A stretch of 64,000 bases of DNA from Symsagittifera roscoffensis (Eukaryota > Xenacoelomorpha > Acoela > Convolutidae): positions 19,393,789-19,457,788 of the forward strand of contig NC_087062.1 in assembly GCF_963678635.1 (NCBI RefSeq), read 5' to 3'. Under the pieces are notes generated by a model that had not been told where the DNA came from, did not search any database, and was given only the letters and a program-made list of their open reading frames with translations. The position numbers were made by a program, and so were the translations under genes. Positions within the stretch are counted from its first letter, which is position 1. Each line of letters opens with the position of its first letter. Positions 48,006 through 59,268 of this stretch are shown here, piece by piece.

Positions 48006-51000
48006 AAACCAAATAGAGCTTGATTTGATATGTTCTGTTTTTGAAGGTTTTCGATTTTTTTGTACATGTTTACTCTAATTTTTATTTGGTTTCGTGTTTG
48101 TTACAACAAACAAGAGATTGTTTTGATGAAATTATTTTCAAATCATAAATTTTCCTGCTACAATGTCCGTTTTCCGTTCCTTTTATGGCTTTGGTTTAAT
48201 TTTTCATTTTATTGTTACTGCTCAGACACTGTTCTTTTTGATGCAAATTAGTTAACTCTCGGTTGCACTTTGTTTATTTAAAGAGATCGAAATGAAGATT
48301 TTGAAAAATTTTTGTTCTATTTTAACTTTCTTTATGGTTGTTTTTGTTGCATTAATTGTTGCGTTTTTGATTCGTAAGTTTCTGTTTGTAATTATGTTTG
48401 CTGTTGATTGCAAATGTGATAGAATTTTTAGTGAGGGCAACTTAGAGCGGCGATTTGCGGATTTAGCGTCGGATGTATCGGCTAGATTTCTAAATTTGTG
48501 TTTTTCTGTGTTTAATGTTTTGTAGAAGTGTACAGTTTTCTAGTCAGTATATATTGGGACCCCTCATCGCGGGGTTTTCCCAAGTAATTCGATTGGCAAG
48601 TTTTGAAATAGGGCCGTCTCTATCTTAGAATAGGTAACAGAAGCTTTAATGTTAATACAGGTAAACAATTTGTAAGGTACTACGTTAGGGTAAAGAAACT
48701 GCAACAATTAACACAACAGAGTTTTAAAAAAATTCTGCTGCCATTGCAGTCATTATGATATTGAGAGGTTTGATTCAATTCCCATTGAGAGTTTCAAAAC
48801 AATTTGTGCACGAGTGTTGCTTGAATAGGTTTTTACATCCACTTTTTCTTTCATGTTTCTCCATCCACAAAAGCATAAGTGAAATATCAAGTTGACCAAA
48901 AATGTTGCGATCGAAACTGTTGTGTAGTTTTTACTAGGCATTTTATACTCTTAACAAAATTGTATAGGTTTCTCGGTACAAATTTTGTGTAAAAGTAATT
49001 AATTATCCCAATTTTTCCGAATGATTTTTGATCTGCGATAAAATTATTTTTTATTTAAGCTTTTTTGTGGAACGAGTCATTTTTGTTTGTGACATGTTCA
49101 ACGGGCATTCAGTCATCTTGTATAACAAGAACATAATTCCGCCAAGAAAAGTAAACAGGATTAAAATGCTTCTGTTTAATGTAGGAAATCAGTTCCTCCC
49201 ATTATTTGATCATTACAAGTCAGACACTTTGCAAAGGCTCAGAGTTTACGGTGTTTTGGTACCTTTTGACGTGTGTAATCTCTAACACAAGGAAAAGTGG
49301 CGGCTATCTTGTCTATATTCAGTGAAGTGAAGGAAGGACTTAATATATTTTAAGAAATGAGAGGTTTAAGAAAATCCAAAATTTTTAGTAGGAGATTTAA
49401 ACTTTATAGAAAAAAAATCCCAAACTTTGAATGAAGACGTAAAAAAGGCGATACAAATGCCTTGACCCATTATTTTTAATGTGAATCAACCAATCTGAGT
49501 CGAGTTTACCCAGTGAGAGTTTTTGATATCAATCAATCAGAATTGAGCTTTACTTATGATAGAGTTTTTTTTTAAAATTTGATAATAAAAAATCAAAACG
49601 AGCATTCCGTCCAAGGAAAATTTCAAATACACCTTTTCAATACTTTTTGGATCAGAAAAAAATCTCTGTGCATGAAGTTTTAAAAACAACTAACCATAGT
49701 AAACTATTCATTTTTTTCTTGTAAAAGAACATACAACCAACAAAGTTAGACAATCAATCGTTATTCAATAAAACAAAAGTTAATAAAAAAACAAACAAAA
49801 TCGGTATCAAAATCAACATCAAAACATTAATCAATATATATTTTTTTGTCTTCATTTTTTATAAGCTTTTCCATAAGTTTGCTACTCACTGATTGTCCAC
49901 TCAATCTGAGTCAACTCTTTTGAACAACATTGTCTTAAATCTGGCAGTAGTTTTTTTTACAAAACATCCTCTCCATGTTTTCAGGAAAACTATTCAATTA
50001 CTTGTGTTTCTAAGCAAGAAAAACTAATACGATTTTTAATAACGTCGTTAGATCACCACTCACTTACTGTTTGTCGAGCTTTAGCTGTAAAACCTAAGCA
50101 ACGTCAGCTTGAGACATTCAGAGCTTATTTAATAGAATTTGTTTTGATTAGCAAAATACAATGATCAAAAGATATTTAGAATCACCAGCATTGTTAAGGA
50201 AATTTCGGTCTTGAAAAATGTTTTCAAAGATTTGTAATTTTCAAAAATTTTGTGTTAGCAATTGAAAAAAATGAATTTTTTATTCTTATCAAGGAGTGAC
50301 TTTTTGCTAAAGACTTCAACTAACCAACTTAAACCTCAAAATAATTATATAAAACTGAGTGATAACCAATGAAACTCAGATGTGCAAAAAAAAGCTGTTG
50401 CTATCCTCAAGAAAGCACCATTTTTTTCTTTAGCAAAAAACACATAGTTTGTGGTGTATTAAATCACATTTTTGTTTTGCTAAAACATATCCTTATCAGA
50501 ATAAAACAAAGTTTACCTACGATGAGACAAAACAGTTATTTGACATTCAGGAGTGTTTTTCTCATCCAATTTTGGAAATCGATTGACATGTTTTTCCAAC
50601 AAATACTGGAAAATCAAATGACATTCAATTACTTAGTCAAAAAACTCATTTCGATTGCTTGTTTCGACCAATTTTTCTGTGAAATCTAATATGCTAGCTT
50701 TTACTGTGCTTTTAGTGAAAAAATGCAAAGGTATTGAACGATTGATGTAATAAATAAAAACAAAACATTATCATAAAGCATAACTGTCATAAAACACTAC
50801 AATTCTCAGCAAACACAAAATCTCTGCAAACTTGGGACAGTTTTTTTGAATGTGCTCACAGTGTGATTAACAAAGGCATTGTTACTTTTCTTATCTAAAT
50901 CCACACGTTATAGGTCAAATCAATTTTCCAGATGACAGCTGCTTCTAGTAAAGTTCTTCTCGTGTTTTTTTTTTCAGATTATATCAAAAAATTTCATTTT

Positions 51001-51700
51001 CAATGCGTGTTACGCATAACTCGTGTTAACCCAAGCACTATTACCTGTCGACTCACAACTCTCCATGTTCCTTGGATAAAGGCATGTTTCATTTGGCTTT
51101 GATAAGAACAGCTCTGAGCCAAAGTCAACAGAGATTGGATAAATTTTTAAGCATAAATCAAGAAATTTACAATCTCTACATTTTGTACAAACACAGGTTT
51201 TCCTCAAGTAAAGTTACATCGAACGAGCCCGGGTTGAATTATCTTATTAGAGCAGGTCACCATAGCTTACAAAAGAAATGATCAAAAAATAGATTAGTAA
51301 TGCAAAGAAACAACTCATTCGTGTGAAAATTCGAAAGACATGATCTAAGTTCTAACAGAAAAGCGTTTCTAAAATCATCCACACAAACCATTGGCTCAGC
51401 GCTTGTAGACAATTCGGAAGACCAAGGAGCAACAAATCAACCAGGTATACGTTTAGTGGAAGTAAACAAATTTATTTTTTACTAAAACAAACAAGTGTGC
51501 TTGGCTGATGACGTTGATGGAGAGCGCATTAGTTCAAATATTCAAACTTAGAAAACTTTCTGTCTCATATACTGCAATATATCCGAAAGAAATTGAAGAA
51601 CATCCTGACATTTTTTTCATTGTTTTGAAATCAACCAATATGAAAAGTATTTTGAGTTTTGTGTGTATCGAAGGTGTAACAATAAAATTTGATGTTTGAA
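48006..51700. other. T-rich then AT-rich region without a supported gene
   Basis: 48060-48540 is T-rich and holds two short open frames. The second (48292-48525, ATG start, 77 codons) begins with a hydrophobic stretch long enough for a membrane segment, then a charged tail. A frame at 49060-49285 is also open. None has splice or motif support; an eroded retroelement is one explanation. Confidence 0.3.
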
Positions 51701-51750
51701 TTACCAAGAATGTCAAATGAATAGGTTACTCTGTGTCAAATGGGTTCCAT

Positions 51751-51862
51751 GACATTCTACCCTATTCCAATCTACCCTATGCTAATCTACCCTATACTAT
51801 TCTATCCTACATACCAATCTACCCTATACCAATCTACCCTATACCATTCTACCCTATAATTA
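51751..51862. repeat. Left minisatellite of the MULE element
   Basis: About seven units of CTACCCTATDCYAAT with small variations; inverted relative to 53352-53474. Confidence 0.85.
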
Positions 51863-52095
51863 AAGCAATTGAAACTTACCCCATCCTCTTGAAGAATCCG
51901 AAACAGTATATTTCCGAACAAATCAAAGAACCATTAATTATGATCAAAGAATAATTGACGCACGTGAACAAAATATCAAAGCAACGTAAAACTTGCGCGT
52001 TCAAAATGGAAATGAGTTCAAAGCATGAACGAACAGAAATTTTAATCCAATGTTGCTATAGAAATGCGTTGCGGCTATTTCTTAAACAAACAAAA

Positions 52096-52120
52096 GTCAT
52101 ATCACATCAAGTGATATGAC
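52096..52120. terminator. Hairpin, perfect 10-bp stem
   Basis: GTCATATCAC-ATCAA-GTGATATGAC, located just past the 3' end of the minus-strand transposase frame and 8 bases from a second hairpin. A role in 3' processing is a guess. Confidence 0.5.
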
Positions 52121-52128
52121 TGGGTAGA

Positions 52129-52162
52129 CCCCCCAGTACCAGGCCAAGGCGGTACTGGGGGG
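52129..52162. terminator. GC-rich hairpin, perfect 12-bp stem
   Basis: CCCCCCAGTACC-AGGCCAAGGC-GGTACTGGGGGG. Much more stable than its surroundings and beside the hairpin at 52096. Confidence 0.55.
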
Positions 52163-52319
52163 CGGGGTGAGGGAGAAGGTAAAATTCTTTTGGTATTGGC
52201 CTCTATTACCTCCCAAAATTTCAGCCCTCTACGGCCACGGGAACCTCAAAAAGTGTATGTTTTTTAGAAATTAAATTGAATTTTTGAAAAATTCACAAAG
52301 TTTGTTAAAATAAACTGAG

Positions 52320-52880
52320 TTAGGAATGACTTAATTGCGCGAGAGAATACAAATAGGTTAAAATAGAATCTTCGTTAAAATTTTTGCAAATGTTTTTCAC
52401 TTTCTCGTTCAATTCCCTGTACTTCTTTCGACTGGGGTTGCTGTTTCCTCCCATTGCTTTCATTATATTAAACTTCTGATTTGCAGCATCCAGTTTTATT
52501 TGTTCCAGAAAGGTGTGAACGGATGGGTGGTTTCCTTTGAAGAGAGTAGCAACGCCAAGATGCCAGCCTTCTACAGCATTTGTTGTCCTTATTAACCCAG
52601 CAGCTGCTTCTTCGGAATGATTCCAAAGGTTTACTGGGAAGAGAGGTTCGCGAGAATTCCTTCCGATGGTTTCGCCTTTAATGTAGGTGCGCTGAAAGTA
52701 TGAGGCTACCTCATCAAGTTTTTGAGTGATATTGTCGTCAAGATCAAATTTGTCCGACACGTTTTCGATTTCCTCAATGACCAAGTCAAAAGCAGCATTG
52801 ACCATTTCAACTGGTACGAAACTTAGAGCTGGAATTAAGCGCAATGACAAATTGAGATCATGATTAGTTTCGTGCAGTCG
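52320..52880 (-). pseudogene. MULE-type transposase, C-terminal part
   Basis: The frame is open from about 52880 to the stop at 52320-52322, without an ATG at its start. Visible family blocks: ALSFVPVEMVNAAFDLV, then YFQRTYIKG, REPLFPVNLWN, TTNAVEGWHLGVATLFKGN, HPSVHTFLEQIK. This is the usual C-terminal half of animal MULE proteins that carry FLYWCH fingers; the catalytic DDE part that should precede it is absent. Between it and the FLYWCH part lie about four 13-bp CAGTCGCTTCAGG units (52873-52925), whose length is not a multiple of three and which shift the frame. The remaining piece could at most bind DNA or partner proteins. Confidence 0.8.
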
Positions 52881-52882
52881 CT

Positions 52883-53080
52883 TCAGGCAGTCGCTTCAGG
52901 CAGTCGCTTCGAGCAGTCGCTTCTGGTTATTGCTGTCGTTTTGCATTTATGGGACCCCCATCTTGAACACTTCCAGTGAATGTTTCCATTCTTTGTTTCC
53001 TGTTTTTTCGTAAACTCGTGGCCACCGATTACAAGCGTTCGCCGATTCTGTTGGGATAAACCCCAAGAAATTTGACTCAT
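52883..53080 (-). pseudogene. FLYWCH-type zinc finger of the MULE element
   Basis: A minus-strand ATG at 53080 (MSQISWGLSQQN) leads into VIGGHEFTKKQ, NIHWKCSRWGSHKCKTTAI, which follow the FLYWCH order: F, then W-x-C, then K-C-x-A. The final His of the finger is not visible because the frame enters the 13-bp CAGTCGCTTC repeat and stops at about 52883. FLYWCH fingers bind DNA and are found at the N-terminus of animal MULE transposases. Confidence is lowered by the missing His. Confidence 0.65.
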
Positions 53081-53351
53081 TTTAGTAGATGTTATTCCAA
53101 AGAAAATTGATATAATGACGTAGTTTTGGTTTCATTCTTGTACGTGATTTTGAAAATTGGGGATTAAAACTTGTTAATTGAAAAAATTTCAGATTTTGAG
53201 GCTCTAATTGCGATTTAGTCTTTAGAACAATTTCCTTAAGTGAAAGACTCAAATTGAGTCCAAAAATTTAGACTCAAATGAATTAACACGTGCTGTATCT
53301 TTCCGATTCTAATTAGGACTTTGAAAGATTACATTATGATACCTCATTATG

Positions 53352-53474
53352 GTATATAGGGCAGATTAGTATAGGGTAGATTAGTATAGGGTAGATTGGC
53401 ATAGGGTAGATTGGTATGTAGGATATAATGGCATAGGGTAGAATGGTATAGGGTAGTTTGGAATAGGGTAGATT
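53352..53474. repeat. Right minisatellite of the MULE element
   Basis: About eight units of ATTGGTATAGGGTAG with small variations, the reverse complement of 51751-51862. Confidence 0.85.
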
Positions 53475-53519
53475 GTCCTGCCACCGTCAAATGAATAGGT
53501 TACTTATGTATTTTAATGG

Positions 53520-54690
53520 GAAATTGAATAAATCACTGTGACTGGTGAATTTTAATAGATCACACAAAAAATTTCTATTCTGATATTAATTTTAAATGTT
53601 CTGATTTTAAATAGAAACAAGAGAGTTGCATTTCTTAAGAGTGACAGAAATTAAACTCGTTAAAATGTATCGATACATCGTCATCAAAACACCGTATTCA
53701 TCGAAAAGTCTAAGTCAATAAATCGTATGCATCAATACATTTCAAAAACGGTTTTGATTTGCTTGAGGTAGACTTGGACATTGGATTTTAGTTAGATTTT
53801 TTAGCACTAATTTAAGAAAATTTTTGACCAGAACCTAGGGTAGAATCTGATCCTGACGTTTTTAAGAGAAGGTTCAATGAATTTTGGTTCAATTGATCGT
53901 TTGAATGAAAGTTGTTTAGAAAAAATTTATCAATTGAGACAGAAAATCAATTAAGTATACATTTAGTGGAAGAACTAAGATTTGCAAACTTTCCGCAAAA
54001 ATTACCAAAAATAAATCAGTTTTCTTAATATTCTCCTAACATTGAACTAACTTCTATTTTGACAAATGACAAACTATACACCCACTCAAAACATGATAAA
54101 CTCTTTGGCCTATCTTTTTACATGAACGAACACAAAGCTCAATTTTAATACAAGGCAATCTTAAAACCTTGGAAATTCGGGCCTCTTTCAAAATCTTCTT
54201 TATATTTGTGCCTCAAGCTTTGATCTCATTGAAAAAAAAAATTTGAAAACCAATCAGAAAATATACCTAGCCTGTAAATATTAGCTAACTTCACTAGTCA
54301 GACCAATGTTGAATTAACTATTCATTTACTTGTCTCACTTTTTTAACAAATTTATTGGAAAACAATTGATTCGCTTGAGCAATTATAGAGCCAGCAGTGA
54401 GGTGTATCAGTATCTTATCAGTCTAAAATAGCAGGTGATTTATTCTCTTCTATTAATCTGTCTTCAACAAAAACTCATTTTGAATGCTCAAGTACTTTTT
54501 GAGTGCTCAACTTTTTTTAAAAAACGATTTTGGTTTTGATATTGCGGGAAGGAATTGATTTTAGAAGAAATATATGCCACAACAATGCTGCGCTCGATCA
54601 AGTTTTGATAACTCATTATAATTATAACCTACCTTTTGATAACTTTTCAGGAGTGCAGCTTGGGGGGTGCTTACTGTGCTTGCACATTTT
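53520..54690. other. No gene seen
   Basis: AT-rich sequence without recognisable repeats, splice-supported exons or RNA genes. Confidence 0.4.
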
Positions 54691-54709
54691 TTAACAACAT
54701 GTGAATAAG

Positions 54710-54838
54710 TCCGCTCCTCTGCTCGAAGCAGACTGTTCTTATGGGACAGGAGACGGACTGGACAATCCAGATGTCTATAATTTCAAGGGACGAACTGACT
54801 CCGACCAGAGCTGCAAAAGGAACAACGACCGTGCAGCC
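54710..54838 (+). pseudogene. Exon-like copy of cyclin exon 2 on the opposite strand
   Basis: The segment encodes 43 codons without a stop. From LLEADCSYG to DSDQS, 20 of 31 residues equal those of cyclin exon 2 (45710-45618, minus strand), and most differences are conservative (Asp/Glu, Ser/Thr, Asn/Asp). A GT follows at exactly the homologous exon end (54839-54840, GTGTGG, weaker than the cyclin's GTAAGT). An AG precedes at 54708-54709. No other cyclin-like exon is found on the plus strand nearby. It could be an exon of a paralogue lying mostly outside the window, an unused exon copy or a relic. Confidence 0.6.
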
Positions 54839-54984
54839 GTGTGGTTAAATCTTTGCTTAGAATTTTATGCAAGAAGCAATCTTCTACTTTTTCATGCAAC
54901 TGGATTGTTGAGGTTTGCAAACAATTGCTTACCGTTGAGCTTTTTTTGAAAAAATTCACTAAACTGGAGGGCGATTTGATTATA

Positions 54985-55070
54985 TACGATGAGTGGCTAC
55001 GCTCCCTGCCTCTCAATCAAAAGGCTGATTCAACGGACGAGACTAACTGTGGTTCTTGCTCACATTATTA
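54985..55070 (+). repeat. SINE tRNA-like head
   Basis: GAGTGGCTACGCTCCCTGCCTCTCAATCAAAAGG followed by GATTCAACGGACGAGACTAAC and TGTGGTTCTTGCTCA matches the minus-strand head of 29335-29560. It lies just after the cyclin-like exon. Confidence 0.5.
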
Positions 55071-55079
55071 TCCTTAAGC

Positions 55080-55724
55080 ATCTTTTCCAATTCCTTCTAT
55101 TAGATTGTTGTTCCTAAAACTACCTGCAAAACTCGAAAAATGAACTCAATTCACACCTGTTCAAATAAATTAACTACGAAATGGCGAGAAAAACAACGAA
55201 AAATTATACAAATCAGGTCTGTTTTCTGGTAATATATTGGCTCAACAGTTTTGTCTATCGGCGGTTTTCTCAATCAATTTCGTAAACCGTAAGCGCACGA
55301 GATTATAATATTGAAAACTATATCTTCATACACTACTCAATAAACAAAAACTCAAATAACTATGTTGCCAAGAAATTTTTGCGGTTTACAGTAGAAAGCT
55401 TTGAAAGAAGCACACAGTTTGATGAAAACGAAAATGAAAATGACTAGTTAAATGCTTTTGTTTAATTTTTGTGCACGTTTTTTGCTTTGTAGCCAAAATG
55501 TTTCATCTTGATGACATGCAAAACAAAATAAAAAGTAGTCAGAATAATTCAGAGATTTGAAAATATATGTGAATATGTACAAACATAGCATATTTGAAGC
55601 ATAGTGCATTGTCTTGATTCTTTCAGACTTATGATTTAAACATGACAATTAGTTACGGAGAAAGATATATCTAATCTTTTGAGTTGAACCAAATGAAAAC
55701 TTTGAAATTTTTAATCCGGCCTTT
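55080..55724. other. No gene seen
   Basis: AT-rich; open frames are short and without motifs. Confidence 0.4.
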
Positions 55725-55938
55725 CAGTGGCGTGCTAAAAAAAATTATCTAGAAGGGAGACATTTTTTTGAAAAATTTTTCAGATTTTGGCGCCAAAGAC
55801 GCGTTTAAAATTTTTTAGAGGTTGGTCAGCCAGAAATGGATGTCGTAAAACTAAACCAAAGAGGTGATTCTTTGAGAACATTTGGCAACCAGAATCGCGG
55901 GGGAGGGTCAGTCAAACCCCCCTCTCGGCACGCTACTG
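55725..55938 (+). mobile_element. CAGTGGCGTGC MITE, 214 bp
   Basis: Ends CAGTGGCGTGCTA and GGCACGCTACTG are inverted repeats. The interior carries TTGGCGCCAAAGACGCG and AGAGGTTGGTCAGCCAG, shared with 25240-25640. No target duplication is obvious. Confidence 0.75.
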
Positions 55939-57780
55939 CAGCAGTTCCTCATGCCATTGGAAAAACATTACTAATGTGATCAATTCCTAAGATACAAATC
56001 ACAGCCAATACTAATGCACAGTTTGTTTTCAGTAACTTAAATCAAGAGCAAAATCCATTTACTCTGCTCTCGCGAAAATAGTAAATTGAAAAAGTCATTT
56101 TGACATAACAAAAGGTCACGCAGAGCTACGCAACGCCTGCAATACATCACAAAGTCGATAAAAGACCGGAAGTCACAAAATCTGAACAAATAAAAAACAT
56201 TGAAAAGTTTAGCAGTACTTTTATAATGAAATGGTTTCAAATGACTATCTTTTTATAATCAAAATGTTTCGCGAACTATTCCTCGAGCAGTAATCAGGCA
56301 GATGCGAACAAAGTTGAAGAGACAGCGGTTGTTTCTAAGAAATCTGAGCTTTAGAATTTTGAAACTTGAAGTTTTTAAGCCTTCCTTAACTTGAAAATTC
56401 TTTGTTTGCTTTACAAATGGCGCAATATGGGACAATTTAGCCAATGCAGGCTTGCGGAGATGAATCTTGTGAACAACGTTCTTAACTTGAAAAGTCTAGT
56501 ATCATATAACAATGGATAAAATGGGTAAAAAATCACAACCTAAGATGACGCAAAAAAAAGGCGAAAGCCAAATTTAAAAGCAGTAAACACATTTTTTTAA
56601 AGTTCTTCTTTTGAGTTTTTTCTCACCATTTTCTAAAATTGATTTCAAAATAGATTGTTATTCTACATTTTAACAAAACTAAATCGAGTTAAAGTAAATT
56701 TGGAATGTAATTAAAAACGATTGTTTGAGTAACTACCTAGTTTTTATAAGTTAAATCGAGGGCGGAGCTAGAGAAAACTTTGAAACAGGAAAATTGCTGT
56801 TCAAAATGAAAACTGTACTCAAAATGAAAAAAGCAAGCACCAGTTTTTGATTACACGACGCATTCATTGTTTATATCCTACACTCTTTTCAGCCGCGAGA
56901 CTTGAAAAACATATATGAATTCTTATTCAAGACGAGAGTTCAGAGCAATATCCAAATCTTTTTATTTTAAGATCAAAAAATATGAGCTGCATAATCCATG
57001 TTTTAAAATTATAAAAAAGTGACGAGACCAAGAAAGCGTCAGACCAAGCGAAAAAAAATTTAAAGAAGTAAATAAAGCAGAGGCTGACTGAAAAATGAAA
57101 AAAAAAGATCATTTTTAAAAACTTTTTCAGATTTTGCAGTTTTTTTAAATTTTTGAAAAATTTGATTCCAAAAAGGCGCTATAATACTCATAGTAAACTA
57201 GCGTTACACAGATATAGCTAAGTTTTTACGTTTTCAATTAATCCAACGTAAGTTTTTAAGCAATCAACATAAGACTGCTCGCTCGCTCAAGTCGCTCGAA
57301 ATAAAACATAAAACCGAAAATTTTAAAACCGTTTTTTCTCGACACTTTTTAAAATGATTCGAATCATGACTGTAAGGGCTTTAATATGATATATCACTCA
57401 ATTCAGTCCGATAAATGTTTGTGGTACATGATTTTGCAAAGAAAAAAACTAAAACACACCAGAATACAATTTTTTCCCCTTTTTCAATGGTCGCAACAGA
57501 CAGTTGGAAAAGAATCAATAAACCTAAAGAATTTAGGGAAAAATTGATTTGTTTCGAAATTTAAAAAAATATATGAGGCCATAAAGCTCTTTAAAATTCA
57601 AGGCAGTTCTAGATTGGTATTTTTGTTGATAAAATTAATTCAATTTGACAAAACCGGATTATAAAAAAAAATTTCTTTCCGCTGAGAAACCTTAAATTGA
57701 GTTCCACTTTCCAACCAGAAATCTATCACATTTTTTGCGCTATTTCAACTTTGATAATTAAAGAGTGCGTTTGGCCTACC
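55939..57780. other. No gene seen
   Basis: AT-rich with many A/T runs; no repeat family or splice-supported exon identified. Confidence 0.4.
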
Positions 57781-58264
57781 ATCTAGCAAATGAACTTGAA
57801 TTGAACTCAAAAAGAGCACATGTACCTAAGTGCATTCATACATATCAATGCACTTCTGTTACTAGAGCATTTTAAGATTTTTCTAAGAAAAACACAAAAA
57901 ATCACATTGACCCATTTAAGACGTAGGATCATGTTTGTATAAATTAAAAACACGCATCATATTGAAAAAAGCAGGAAAAAATTTTACTTAAATGTTCTTT
58001 AAAAAACCTGATTGTTCTAGAGTAACCCAACTTTTAACAAATAATACTTTTGATTAGAATAAAACATTATCTTTATGGATTTTTTTTATTTCCCTTATCT
58101 TTTTGATTCGTAATGTGATACGATGCTTTTTCAAACGAATTCTGAAGCTAGTTTTAAAAAAAAACGCTTGCAATGAAATTTCGCTAAATACTTCACGGTG
58201 AACAGTTAAAAAACATCAAATTTTAGCAATTGGTGAGTTCCAAAATTGTCTTTTTCAAATTACT

Positions 58265-58534
58265 TTGAGCAATTCAATTAAAACAAAAAGAAGAAAAAAT
58301 GATATTAATGCAAAACTGGGCTTCACAAATACAGGCAAAAAAAGTTTCTCGAAATTGAAGAAAATACAGAACCCAATTAGACGAATCGAGTGGGAACAAG
58401 CAGACGCTGCGAGTGCGAACATGCAGACGAAGAGTCAAGTGCCTTCTACGAGCGTATTCAGCCGTTCAGTCACGAGTCCTCAAGATATCTCAAAAGTTTT
58501 TGGCATTGAATGCGCATCAATTATGCAGATTTAG
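58265..58534 (+). CDS. Small unrecognised open frame or exon in duplication unit 1
   Basis: The frame is open from 58202 to the TAG at 58532; no ATG lies in the conserved part, so it would be an exon or a relic. It encodes a basic N-terminus (SIKTKRRK), a QNPIRRIEWEQADAASA block and a Ser-rich tail ending IECASIMQI. The middle (58372-58480) is much GC-richer than its surroundings, as for coding DNA. The copy in unit 2 keeps the same ends and stop. I recognise no family; function unknown. Confidence 0.3.
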   Translation: MSNSIKTKRRKNDINAKLGFTNTGKKSFSKLKKIQNPIRRIEWEQADAASANMQTKSQVPSTSVFSRSVTSPQDISKVFGIECASIMQI

Positions 58535-59149
58535 CTCATTCAGTTTGAACTGAAAAAAGAAACAAAGCTGTGAACAGATGCTTAAATCCAGTCAAAAGTT
58601 TGCAAGCTAAGCTGGGAAACACGCGTTGCTTGTTTAATCAATTAATTAGGCAAAAATTCAATCAAAGAATTGGAAAAAAGTTATACTGAAAACATTTTTG
58701 CACAAAAAAAATCAGAGAACAAACATAGAACAGTAATTGCTCAGAAAAGATAATCAAAAGTCTCATTTTGCTGTAAAAAATAACTATTTGAGAAGCTGCA
58801 TTAACTCAAAGGCAGATAAAGCCAAAGAATAGTAAAATCGAATTAAATAACTGAAAGTGTTCCGTTTTAAGCAAAAAAAAACGCATTTGAAACCTAGCAA
58901 TCCTAATTTTTCCGTCCACATGTGCATTCTAGACGATCATTTTTTTTACCAATTCCTTCGACTTTGATAACCTTGGAAATAATTAATGGATTGTATAACA
59001 ACATTAGTGCCTAGGTTTTAATTCAGAAGCCTAAATATTTTGATTATTTTGTCTAAACGCGGCACATCCAATAGGAAATGAAAAAAATTATCATGTCAAA
59101 GAAATTAGAGTGGAAATCACCCTTTTTCTCCAGTTTTCTGGGCCTCTAT

Positions 59150-59268
59150 CAATTGTGCATAATCAAAGTGGCAGTCACTGAACCACTGGTGGTGGTCACT
59201 GATCCACTGTTCTATTTCAAGTCAATTACTCCAGCTGGCGTTTCTCCTGGGATGAAAAAAGCCGCCTA
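59150..59268 (+). CDS. Possible terminal exon in duplication unit 1
   Basis: A strong acceptor (CCCTTTTTCTCCAG, 59120-59133) precedes an open GC-richer stretch that ends GCCGCCTAG (59266-59268). It encodes VAVTEPLVVVTDPLFYF and AGVSPGM blocks, with an internal repeat of GTCACTGAxCCACTG. In unit 2 the stop and frame are kept but the acceptor AG has become AA, and several replacement changes occurred. No family recognised. It might be spliced to the upstream frame at 58265, but no donor supports this. Confidence 0.25.

Larger units (their letters stand above)
51731..53485 (-). mobile_element. MULE/FLYWCH transposon, internally deleted, with minisatellite inverted ends
   Basis: Inverted ends start GGTTCCATGACATTCTACCC (51743) and, on the other strand, GGTGGCAGGACAATCTACCC (53485). 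Each continues as about 110 bp of CTACCCTATACCAAT-type tandem units. GTCAAATGAATAGGTTACT lies directly outside both ends (51712-51730 and 53486-53504). Inside, on the minus strand, are a FLYWCH domain and the C-terminal part of a MULE transposase; the DDE catalytic core is missing. Confidence 0.8.

Noticed and set aside
51751-53474. CTACCC repeats as interstitial telomere sequence
   Set aside because: The units are CTACCCTAT-NCCAAT-like, not an exact telomere hexamer, and occur as an inverted pair at transposon ends.
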